The notes under the pieces were generated by a model. That model did no database searches and had not been told where the DNA came from. It saw only the letters and a program-made list of their open reading frames with translations. This document shows, piece after piece, positions 1-5,043 of a DNA stretch of 5,819 nucleotides. Position 1 is the stretch's first letter. Every line of letters starts with the position of its first letter. The translations under genes and the position numbers were made by a program. The stretch spans positions 4,903 to 10,721 of the forward strand of contig DGDO01000007.1 of NCBI GenBank assembly GCA_002385475.1, given 5' to 3'. This stretch comes from Candidatus Sordicultor fermentans. Its GTDB lineage: Bacteria; Atribacterota; Atribacteria; Atribacterales; Caldatribacteriaceae.

Positions 1-62
1 TATTAGCTTTTAAATCTCTCTCTGTTCAGCTTCAGCATTGTTTATAACCAGAACCTCATTCA

Positions 63-128
63 GAAAAAGCCTTTAGTTAAGCTCTCGAGGCTCGAAAGCA
101 ACTGGTAACTGACTTGTCATAGGCTTTT
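63..128 (-). terminator. Nested inverted repeat ending in a T-run, possible terminator or structured RNA
   Basis: Read on the minus strand, three complementary pairs nest in order. AAAAGCCT (128-121) pairs with AGGCTTTT (72-65). AGTTA (110-106) pairs with TAACT (79-75). GCTTTCG (99-93) pairs with CGAGAGC (87-81) around a 5-nt loop. The hairpin needs a G-U pair on the minus strand, which would be a C-A mismatch on the plus strand, so RNA folding favours the minus direction. The 3' arm runs into TTTTT, as in an intrinsic terminator. The unpaired asymmetric stretches make it atypical. It may end the metallophosphoesterase transcript or a small upstream RNA. Confidence 0.3.
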
Positions 129-363
129 ATAGCGATTTCTCCCCTTTTTCCCCCCTTCGCAGTAATTTCTTGGTCCAGAGCAAAGGGAGAAAGATTTTGA
201 TGATAGATTCTGAAGCACCAAAGTATGAAAAACAACTTCCATTCCTCTCCAATCTGTGAATACCGGTATATTATATTCACGAGACCTTAACCTTCACATG
301 ATTTATGTGTTCTGCAAAATATACACCACTAAACCAGATGGCGAGGTCTTTCTGGCCATGATT

Positions 364-396
364 AAAAATGCCACAATTCTGGAGACAAATACTGGC
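364..396 (-). terminator. Weak candidate terminator of the metallophosphoesterase gene
   Basis: On the minus strand, nine bases past the stop codon, GCCA (396-393) pairs with TGGC (373-370). An inner ATT/AAT pair lies within the loop, and the stem is followed at once by ATTTTT. Position and T-run fit an intrinsic terminator. The stem is short and has mismatches, so it may be inefficient, and the larger structure at 63-128 could be a backup. Confidence 0.3.
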
Positions 397-404
397 TTTT
401 AGCT

Positions 405-1046
405 TCAGAGTGCTACTCTGGTCTTAGGGGAAAGTTCAGAAGGATCTATCTCGATTATGCAATAGTTGTAGCAGTTGACAACCCGGGTATTAAAAAGCTG
501 GTCTTCTCGACTTTGATTGTGGTCATAGATGTGAACGTGGCCATGGAGGTGGTAACGGGGTTGATATTTTTTGATGATATGGGTAAAGGTGGAAAAACCC
601 CGATGAGCGAGATCGCTTCCCTCATGAACCCCCTGGGGAGGAGCATGGGTTACCAGAATATCTAAAAACCTTCCATAGCGGATTTTACACCACCGGAGTG
701 AGGGAAGTAACCGCAGGTATTTAAAATACATCTCTCTTTCGGTGTATTGATGGATGCCTCCATTGTACCAGTAGGAACCCTCTAACCCAGCGATAATTAT
801 TCCCTGGTAAGTAATCACTTTTTCATCTAAATTTGTCCCTCCGGCCAATATCCTCTTTCCCCCCGAGGGGTCGTGATTTCCATGGACAAAAAAGAGGGGA
901 ACGTTGAGATTGGTAACTATGAAGTCAAGATAGTGCTCAGGAAGGTCTCCGCAGGAAATGACGCACTCTACGTCTTTAAACCTTTCCTGGCAAAAATCAC
1001 TATAAACTCGGGGGTCTATCCGATCGCTTACGGCTAAAATCTTCAT
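405..1046 (-). CDS. Calcineurin-like metallophosphoesterase family protein
   Basis: This 213-residue protein shows most of the binuclear metallophosphoesterase signature in order: SD at 7-8, GD at 33-34, GNHD at 56-59, a THAPP block with His134, and GHVH at 169-172. These residues normally bind two metal ions and hydrolyse phosphoester bonds. The first block lacks the usual D-x-H histidine: after Asp8 the third position is Ile10. As I recall, a subfamily of short proteins with SDxxxPxxYS at this place shares that change, so the enzyme need not be dead. There is no signal peptide, so it is probably cytoplasmic. The substrate cannot be told from sequence. The gene diverges from dnaJ. The ATG at 1046 has no Shine-Dalgarno, and a promoter sits directly against it, so a leaderless mRNA is predicted. 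The only neighbour, dnaJ, gives no functional hint. Confidence 0.9.
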   Translation of the reverse strand: MKILAVSDRIDPRVYSDFCQERFKDVECVISCGDLPEHYLDFIVTNLNVPLFFVHGNHDPSGGKRILAGGTNLDEKVITYQGIIIAGLEGSYWYNGGIHQYTEREMYFKYLRLLPSLRWCKIRYGRFLDILVTHAPPQGVHEGSDLAHRGFSTFTHIIKKYQPRYHLHGHVHIYDHNQSREDQLFNTRVVNCYNYCIIEIDPSELSPKTRVAL

Positions 1047-1053
1047 TTATTGA

Positions 1054-1082
1054 ATTATACAATAGGTTTGAAATTATGTTAA
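1054..1082 (-). promoter_or_regulatory. Sigma-70-type promoter for a leaderless transcript
   Basis: On the minus strand TTAACA (1082-1077) and TATAAT (1059-1054) are separated by 17 nt, a near-consensus vegetative promoter. Only seven bases separate the -10 box from the ATG of the metallophosphoesterase gene. Transcription should therefore start at or one base before the start codon. The seven bases contain no ribosome binding site, which agrees with leaderless initiation. Confidence 0.65.
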
Positions 1083-1104
1083 GAAAAACTACCAAATTAT
1101 AGCG

Positions 1105-1125
1105 CAAAACAACTTACAGCGTGAG
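1105..1125. repeat. Intergenic module, copy 1 (ACRGCG hairpin with A-tract)
   Basis: The core CTTACAGCGTGAG (1113-1125) is a short hairpin, CTTAC/GTGAG around AGC, preceded by CAAAACAA. Two related copies occur at 4487-4509 and 4633-4660. Within the 13-base core, copies 1 and 3 differ only by transitions. On the minus strand the spacing from the core to a following GTAGTT is 17 nt in both copies 1 and 3. The function is unknown; a decayed dispersed repeat or a protein-binding site are both possible. Confidence 0.35.
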
Positions 1126-1173
1126 ATTAAAATAAAAAAACAAAAAAATGAGAAAAAACTAAAATAATTGCGC

Positions 1174-1191
1174 CGGGAAAATATATTCCCG
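1174..1191. repeat. Perfect 6-bp hairpin upstream of dnaJ
   Basis: CGGGAA (1174-1179) and TTCCCG (1186-1191) form a perfect stem around a 6-nt A/T loop, followed after three bases by TACAGCG (1195-1201). It lies between the divergent promoters, outside both predicted transcripts. It may be an operator or a terminator against antisense reading: on the minus strand a T-rich stretch follows some 15 nt later. No CIRCE (HrcA-binding) inverted repeat is visible in this region. Confidence 0.3.
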
Positions 1192-1238
1192 TACTACAGC
1201 GGGAACCCTCATAGCTCTCTCCTTGAAAAAATTTTCCA

Positions 1239-1280
1239 TAGAAGGGAACATTACAGCGTTCTTTGTGGTTAACTATGATT
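1239..1280 (+). repeat. Promoter-associated element, copy A (upstream of dnaJ)
   Basis: These 42 bases align with 4956-4996 with a single 1-base gap and 31 of 41 identical positions. Nine of the ten mismatches are transitions. The best conserved block is GGTTAACTAT, holding the palindrome GTTAAC just downstream of the -35 box. A small inverted repeat, ACAG (1253-1256) with TTGT (1263-1266), overlaps the -35. The other copy has GCAA with TTGC at the equivalent place, so the outer pair changes from A-T to G-C while pairing is kept. Confidence 0.5.
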
Positions 1281-1291
1281 TGTAGTATAAT
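1263..1291 (+). promoter_or_regulatory. Promoter of the dnaJ-rsmE-mtaB operon
   Basis: TTGTGG (1263-1268), a 17-nt spacer and a perfect TATAAT (1286-1291) make a good housekeeping promoter. Transcription would start near 1298, giving a leader of about 25 nt with AAAGGTG (1308-1314) as ribosome binding site, 7 nt before the ATG. I see neither an HrcA CIRCE operator nor an obvious alternative heat-shock promoter, so heat control, if any, is not of the classic Bacillus type. Confidence 0.7.
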
Positions 1292-1321
1292 AGGGAGCGA
1301 ATTTAAAAAAGGTGAAAAGCT

Positions 1322-2485
1322 ATGAAACGAGATTATTACGAAGTCTTGGGAGTAAGCAGAAACGCTACCTCAGAAGATATAAAAAGAGCCTACCGTCGCC
1401 TGGCTCGTCAATATCACCCTGATGTCAATCAAGGAGATAGCAACGCGGCAGAAAAATTTAAAGAGATTAACGAAGCTTATCAGGTGTTATCTGATGAGCA
1501 AAAGAGAGCTACTTACGATCGTTTTGGCCACTCTGCTTTTGAAGGAGCTAATCAGGGAAACTATGGGGGATTTGGAGCAGATTTTGACCCCTTTGCTGAT
1601 TTTTCTAACTTTGGCGATATTTTTGACTTCTTCTTTGGTGGAGGAACTCAGTATCGTAGAGAGCGCCGCCCCAAAGCAACGAAAGGGCAGGACATAAAAA
1701 TAGAAATTACCTTAGAATTTGAAGAAGCAGCTCGAGGAGTGGAAAAGGAGATTTCTTTCTCCCGGACAGAGATTTGTTCCGATTGCCAGGGAATAGGAGG
1801 AAAGAAAAAAGTTGCCTGTCCTCATTGCCAGGGAAAAGGAGAAGTTCGTCATACCCAAACTTCCTTGTTCGGTTCGGTGGTTACCTCTCGACCTTGCTCT
1901 TATTGTCAGGGTCGGGGATGGATAGCAGAAGACCTTTGTTCGTCTTGTCGAGGAAGCGGTAAGCTCAAAAAGGAGAGAAAAATTAAAATCAAGATCCCCG
2001 CTGGAGTGGATAGCGGTTACCGCTTGCGTGTGGCTGGAGAGGGAGAAGCGGGAGAAAATGGAGGACCACCGGGTGACTTATATGTTCACATTAAGGTCAA
2101 ACCTCATCCAGTTCTGGAGAGAAAAGGCTCAGACCTCTATTATGATCTGGAGCTGAGTTATCCTCAATTGGTTCTGGGCGATGAAGTAGAAATACCCACC
2201 TTGCGAGGCACAGAAAAGATCCGTATTCCTGCTGGAACTGAAAGCGGAGCTTCATTGCGTCTGCGGGGTAAGGGATTACCTGACCCCCGGATTGGTAGCC
2301 GGGGAGATCAAATAATCAGAGTCAAACTCCGTATGCCTCGTCGGTTAACTCTGGAGCACCGACAGGCTCTGGAAAAGCTTATGGAACTAGAGCGAGTAGA
2401 AAACAGCCTCGAAGGAAACGGTGACAATCGCAAACAAAGCGGAGTATTTGAGCGCTTAAAGGAGGCTTTTAATCGCCCTGAGTAA
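1322..2485 (+). CDS. dnaJ: Chaperone protein DnaJ (Hsp40)
   Basis: This cytoplasmic co-chaperone delivers unfolded proteins to DnaK and stimulates its ATPase. All type I DnaJ parts are present in 387 residues, a normal length. The J domain (about 1-68) has HPD at 32-34. The Gly/Phe-rich region (about 75-110) includes a DIF motif at 99-101. Four CxxCxGxG zinc-binding repeats start at Cys152, Cys166, Cys192 and Cys206. Two C-terminal substrate-binding domains follow, then the dimerisation tail. The spacing from the first to the second zinc motif (14 residues) is about three shorter than in E. coli DnaJ. The ATG follows AAAGGTG by 7 nt. The gene has its own promoter and heads an operon; grpE and dnaK are not adjacent as they are in many bacteria. 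It could be one of several DnaJ paralogues. Confidence 0.97.
   Translation: MKRDYYEVLGVSRNATSEDIKRAYRRLARQYHPDVNQGDSNAAEKFKEINEAYQVLSDEQKRATYDRFGHSAFEGANQGNYGGFGADFDPFADFSNFGDIFDFFFGGGTQYRRERRPKATKGQDIKIEITLEFEEAARGVEKEISFSRTEICSDCQGIGGKKKVACPHCQGKGEVRHTQTSLFGSVVTSRPCSYCQGRGWIAEDLCSSCRGSGKLKKERKIKIKIPAGVDSGYRLRVAGEGEAGENGGPPGDLYVHIKVKPHPVLERKGSDLYYDLELSYPQLVLGDEVEIPTLRGTEKIRIPAGTESGASLRLRGKGLPDPRIGSRGDQIIRVKLRMPRRLTLEHRQALEKLMELERVENSLEGNGDNRKQSGVFERLKEAFNRPE
2458..2465 (+). promoter_or_regulatory. Strong but distant Shine-Dalgarno inside the dnaJ 3' end
   Basis: AAAGGAGG is an excellent anti-16S match but ends 22 nt before the rsmE ATG, far beyond usual spacing, and no closer site exists. 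A TGA at 2479-2481 in the rsmE frame rules out an earlier start. GGC (2464-2466) can pair with GCC (2474-2476). Translation of rsmE probably relies on ribosomes finishing dnaJ 2 nt upstream, which this site may help hold. Confidence 0.35.
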
Positions 2486-2487
2486 TA

Positions 2488-3213
2488 ATGAGTCGTTTCC
2501 TCTTTTACTCTCCTTTGGTAACCAATGAAGTAATTTTACTCTCTCCAGAGGAGAGCCATCATCTCTTAGTAGAAAGAATAAAACCTGGTTCTTCTGTCTT
2601 CCTGTCCGATGGAAAAGGAAACTTATTTCGGGGAATTTATGAGGGAGAAAAAAGAGGGAGAGCCCAGATAAGAGTGGAAGAAAAAGTAGGGGAAGAAAAG
2701 CGGAGTTTTGATCTTGTGGTGTGGCAAGCCGTTTTGAAAAGTCCCTCCCGGATGGACTGGGTAGTAGAAAAATTGACCGAGATAGGAGTATCACAGATAG
2801 GTTTTTTCTCCTCCCATCGTTCACTTAAAAGCACTATCCCTCCAGAAAAAATGGAAAGATGGGAGAAAATCGTTCTGAGTGCCTGCAAACAATCAGGGAG
2901 AACAATTTTCCCTGATTTGATATTTTTAGAGCAATGGGAAGATTTTATATTTTCCCTTAGTAATTCTCCTGGAACAGTGATTTTAGCCGACCCGGAAGGA
3001 AATGAAGCTCTCTGGTCTTTTCTCCAGGAGAGAAAAGAGAGGAGTTTTCAAATAGTGATAGGACCAGAAGGTGACTTGACCAGAGAAGAAAGAGAAGAAA
3101 TTTTAAAAAAAGCCCAGGGGAAACGTATAAAGTTAAGTAAAAAAATTTTGCGGAGTGAAACAGCCAGCCTTTTTTCTGCCTCAGTAGTAACTTCTTTTCT
3201 GGAGGACACATGA
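2488..3213 (+). CDS. rsmE: 16S rRNA (uracil(1498)-N(3))-methyltransferase RsmE
   Basis: RsmE methylates N3 of U1498 in 16S rRNA, in the decoding region of the 30S subunit, using S-adenosylmethionine. The 241-residue length is typical. An N-terminal PUA-like domain (about 1-70) carries the SHHL block at 23-26. A SPOUT domain with the trefoil-knot motifs follows: KLTEIGV, ACKQSGR (132-138; most relatives have EQSGR), GPEG (192-195) followed by LTREE, and LRSETA (221-226). The start lies 2 nt after the dnaJ stop and has no close Shine-Dalgarno, implying translational coupling. The stop overlaps mtaB by ATGA. In B. subtilis prmA lies between dnaJ and rsmE; here it is absent. Confidence 0.95.
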   Translation: MSRFLFYSPLVTNEVILLSPEESHHLLVERIKPGSSVFLSDGKGNLFRGIYEGEKRGRAQIRVEEKVGEEKRSFDLVVWQAVLKSPSRMDWVVEKLTEIGVSQIGFFSSHRSLKSTIPPEKMERWEKIVLSACKQSGRTIFPDLIFLEQWEDFIFSLSNSPGTVILADPEGNEALWSFLQERKERSFQIVIGPEGDLTREEREEILKKAQGKRIKLSKKILRSETASLFSASVVTSFLEDT

Positions 3214-4463
3214 AAGTAGCGATAAAGACTTTAGGATGTAAAGTAAATCAGGTGGAAAGCGATATATTAACCACCACTTTTTCCCAGGAAGGAATAGAAG
3301 TGGTAAATTTTGGAGAGAAAGCTGACCTGTATATAGTGAACAGTTGTGCAGTGACCAGAGAAGCAGAAAACAAAACTCGACAACTGGTAAACAGAGTCTT
3401 GCGAAATAACCTTGCCCCTCGAGTAATATTGACCGGCTGTTATGCCCGCCTGATCTCTCAGGAGGAGAAAAATCCATTTGAGGAGCCGGTTTTTTTGTTA
3501 CCCGATTTTCCCAAAGAAAAAGAAATTTTAAATTTAGTGGGAAAATGGTGGGGGAAAAAGTTTACTCTTGCTGAATACCCCCTCCCCTCTCGAGCTCGTG
3601 TCTGGCTCAAGATAGAAGATGGTTGCGATCATTTCTGCAGCTATTGCTTAATTCCCCACCTTCGAGGCAATATAAAAAGCGAGAAAAAAGAAAAAATTAT
3701 AAGGCAAGCTCAAGCACTTGAGAGAAGAGGAATAAGAGAAATAGTCCTTTGTGGAGTGAATTTAGGCTATTACGGAAAAAATAGAGGAGAAAAGGAGCTC
3801 ATCAACCTTTTAGAAGAGTTGGTGGACAATACCACTCTGGTGCGTTTTCGGTTGAGCTCTTTTGAGCCATTCCTGCTGGATGAAGAATTCATTAAGCGTT
3901 ACTTTTCGCTGCAAGATAGAGTTTGTCCTCATTTTCACCTTCCTCTGCAGAGTGGTAGCGACCGAGTTTTGAAAAGCATGAGGAGAGGCTACGACACTGC
4001 TTATTATCGAGATCTTGTTTCTCTGCTGCGCAGCTACTGTTCTGCAGTCGCCATTTCCACTGATATCATAGTGGGATTTCCCGGAGAAGAAAAAGAGGAT
4101 TTTGAAAACACCATCAGCTTTTCTCAAGAAGTAGGCTTTTCTCGAACTCACATTTTTGTGTTTTCTCCTCGCCCGGGAACGCCAGCTTTCCTCTGGGAAA
4201 AAGAAAAGGGAATCCCCAAAAAAGAGAAAAAAAACCGAGAAAAAATTCTCCGGGAAGTGGCCAGGGAAACTCAAAAAAATTATCACCGCCTTTTCCTGGG
4301 TGAAAAGCTGAAAGTCTTAGTAGAATCAGTACAGGATGGGATGGGCTCAGGGTATTCTGAAAATTATATACCAGTTAAATTTAGAGGAAACCCCGAAGAG
4401 GGAGAAATAGTAGAGGTAACAATAGAAAAAGAAGAAAATGGTTTTTTAGAAGGGAAATCATAA
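3210..4463 (+). CDS. mtaB: tRNA (N6-L-threonylcarbamoyladenosine(37)-C2)-methylthiotransferase MtaB
   Basis: MtaB is a radical-SAM enzyme that converts t6A37 of ANN-decoding tRNAs to ms2t6A, helping codon-anticodon pairing. The 417-residue protein has the three family parts. The N-terminal MTTase domain has cluster cysteines Cys10, Cys46 and Cys77. The radical-SAM core has CDHFCSYC (Cys139, Cys143, Cys146). A C-terminal TRAM-like RNA-binding segment runs from about residue 364. The start motif KTLGCKVNQVESD and the block LPLQSGSDRVLKSMRRGY separate this family from MiaB and RimO only by overall likeness, so MtaB is the best call rather than a proven one. GGAGG (3201-3205) precedes the ATG by 4 nt, and the ATG overlaps the rsmE stop by 4 bases. 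It is the last gene of the operon. No intrinsic terminator follows. Confidence 0.93.
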   Translation: MKVAIKTLGCKVNQVESDILTTTFSQEGIEVVNFGEKADLYIVNSCAVTREAENKTRQLVNRVLRNNLAPRVILTGCYARLISQEEKNPFEEPVFLLPDFPKEKEILNLVGKWWGKKFTLAEYPLPSRARVWLKIEDGCDHFCSYCLIPHLRGNIKSEKKEKIIRQAQALERRGIREIVLCGVNLGYYGKNRGEKELINLLEELVDNTTLVRFRLSSFEPFLLDEEFIKRYFSLQDRVCPHFHLPLQSGSDRVLKSMRRGYDTAYYRDLVSLLRSYCSAVAISTDIIVGFPGEEKEDFENTISFSQEVGFSRTHIFVFSPRPGTPAFLWEKEKGIPKKEKKNREKILREVARETQKNYHRLFLGEKLKVLVESVQDGMGSGYSENYIPVKFRGNPEEGEIVEVTIEKEENGFLEGKS

Positions 4464-4486
4464 CTCCTCTACATAATAAAAGTTTA

Positions 4487-4509
4487 GAAAAAGCAGCCCA
4501 CAGCGTAGA
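4487..4509. repeat. Intergenic module, copy 2
   Basis: GAAAAAGCAGCCCACAGCG followed by TAGA resembles the modules at 1105-1125 and 4633-4660. On the minus strand it reads as a short hairpin (CTAC, loop GCT, GTGG), then CTG, then a T-run. It is followed downstream by GAACTAT and the GGGA/TCCC hairpin at 4522-4535, an order loosely repeated after copy 3 (AACTAA, then the hairpin at 4706-4723). Confidence 0.3.
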
Positions 4510-4557
4510 AGAGAACTATAAGGGAGTAAAATCCCATATGGCTGACTCCCGGAAGAG

Positions 4558-4627
4558 TGAAAAAAACAGAACTACCTGCAGCACTAAACAAAAGTGAGAA
4601 AGGCAGAATGAAAAAAACAAGAACTAC
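4558..4627. repeat. Short direct repeat pair, about 51 bp apart
   Basis: TGAAAAAAACAGAACTAC begins at 4558 and TGAAAAAAACAAGAACTAC at 4609, differing by one inserted A. A third partial copy, GAAAAAAACAGA, lies at 4633-4644. The A-tracts make part of the likeness easy to obtain by chance, but the shared GAACTAC tail adds information. There is no regular array and no spacer conservation, so this is not CRISPR. Confidence 0.4.
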
Positions 4628-4632
4628 TGAGA

Positions 4633-4660
4633 GAAAAAAACAGACAGCCTACGGCGTAAG
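4633..4660. repeat. Intergenic module, copy 3
   Basis: This copy has the A-tract GAAAAAAACAGAC followed by AGCCTACGGCGTAAG. On the minus strand it folds as CTTAC, loop GCC, GTAGG (five pairs including one G-U), then CTGTCTG and seven T residues, which looks like a small intrinsic terminator pointing toward mtaB. On the plus strand one pair is lost, so the minus orientation is favoured for RNA. Confidence 0.35.
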
Positions 4661-4955
4661 CAAAAAAGAAAGAAACTGAAAACGCAGAAGAACAAAAACT
4701 AATGAGAGGATAAAATACCCCTCGGTAGATTTCCGATTAAAGATTTCGGGCATGACAAAAAAAGAACAATAGGAAAACCTCCCCTATAACTCCTCGAAAA
4801 GGACAATATAGAAAGACTGAATAATAACGCTGAAAAAATATCGTGGTGTTGAGAAATAAAAAGTGTCTCTCCCGACTTGCGATAAACCGTTCAGGAAATT
4901 ACCACATAGACGAAAAGACGAGCCCCAATGACAGTTCAGAAAGAATGTATTACTG

Positions 4956-4996
4956 TAGAAAAGAATATTGCAATGGTTTTGCGGTTAACTATAATT
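4956..4996 (+). repeat. Promoter-associated element, copy B (upstream of the nuclease-like gene)
   Basis: This is the partner of 1239-1280. It contains GCAA (4970-4973) and TTGC (4979-4982) as an inverted repeat over the -35 box, followed by GGTTAACTAT (4983-4992). The two genes behind these elements are unrelated in function, so the similarity is not due to gene duplication of the downstream reading frames. Confidence 0.5.
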
Positions 4997-5007
4997 GAAA
5001 CTATATA
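4979..5007 (+). promoter_or_regulatory. Promoter of the nuclease-like / thioredoxin-like operon
   Basis: TTGCGG (4979-4984), 17 nt, then TATATA (5002-5007) form a plausible promoter; TATAAT at 5004-5009 with a 19-nt spacer is an alternative -10. The leader would be about 30 nt and carries the strong ribosome binding site AGGAGGTGA (5031-5039). The -35 and spacer sequence belong to the element shared with the dnaJ promoter, which suggests a common regulator or common origin. Confidence 0.6.
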
Positions 5008-5043
5008 ATTTAAGAAGTCGTATACTCAAGAGGAGGTGAAAAA

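Larger units (their letters stand above)
1..404. other. Intergenic stretch without a convincing gene
   Basis: Stops interrupt all six frames, and no translated stretch resembles a family I recognise. The longest open stretch is a 67-codon GTG-started frame on the minus strand (280-77). It is rich in Trp, Cys and Phe, shows no motif and has only a weak AAGG upstream. The region does hold structure: a nested inverted repeat at 63-128, a perfect 10-bp palindrome ATACCGGTAT at 260-269, and a terminator-like hairpin just past the metallophosphoesterase stop (364-396). It could be decayed coding sequence, but I cannot name a parent. Confidence 0.5.
4464..5043. other. 580-nt A-rich intergenic region with repeat modules
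   Basis: No gene is convincing here. Stops are frequent in all frames, and the longest plus-strand open stretch (about 4530-4679) is Lys-rich and low in complexity. From roughly 4480 to 4700 the plus strand is strongly purine-biased. It contains two ACRGCG modules (4487-4509, 4633-4660), a direct repeat TGAAAAAAACA+GAACTAC (4558, 4609), and small hairpins GGGA/TCCC (4522-4535) and GAGG/CCTC (4706-4723). TCGG/CCGA (4722-4736) and CCGA/TCGG (4733-4749) are mutually exclusive pairings. The end holds the promoter of the next operon. No plus-strand terminator with a T-run follows mtaB. I match no known riboswitch. Confidence 0.5.

Noticed and set aside
77..280. 67-codon GTG-started open frame on the minus strand
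   Set aside because: No recognisable motif, unusual composition and only a weak AAGG upstream. It overlaps palindromic and stem-forming DNA, so it is more likely chance.
1047..1321. CIRCE heat-shock operator upstream of dnaJ
   Set aside because: I looked for TTAGCACTC and its inverted partner and found neither. The only perfect hairpin (CGGGAA/TTCCCG) is different in sequence and spacing.
2456..3477. Several minus-strand open frames opposite rsmE and mtaB
   Set aside because: They lie antisense to well-supported genes and arise from purine-rich coding sequence. Their translations are low-complexity Phe/Leu/Ser with no motifs.
3810..4286. 158-codon minus-strand frame opposite mtaB
   Set aside because: It is a shadow of the radical-SAM and TRAM coding sequence, has no promoter or ribosome binding site, and its composition reflects the complementary strand.
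4627..4632. TPP riboswitch, suggested by CTGAGA in the mtaB downstream region
   Set aside because: The hexamer is isolated; the other conserved thi-box blocks and stems are absent, and the downstream genes are not thiamine genes.
4558..4660. Possible CRISPR array from the repeated TGAAAAAAACA-GAACTAC
   Set aside because: There are only two good copies, the repeat is under 20 bases, spacing is irregular and the A-tracts inflate the likeness. No cas genes are visible.
4557..4679. Short Lys-rich frames in the intergenic region (40 codons from GTG 4557, or 23 codons from ATG 4608)
   Set aside because: The frame is A-rich low-complexity sequence and its parts coincide with the direct repeats. 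The ribosome binding sites are poor and there is no known family.
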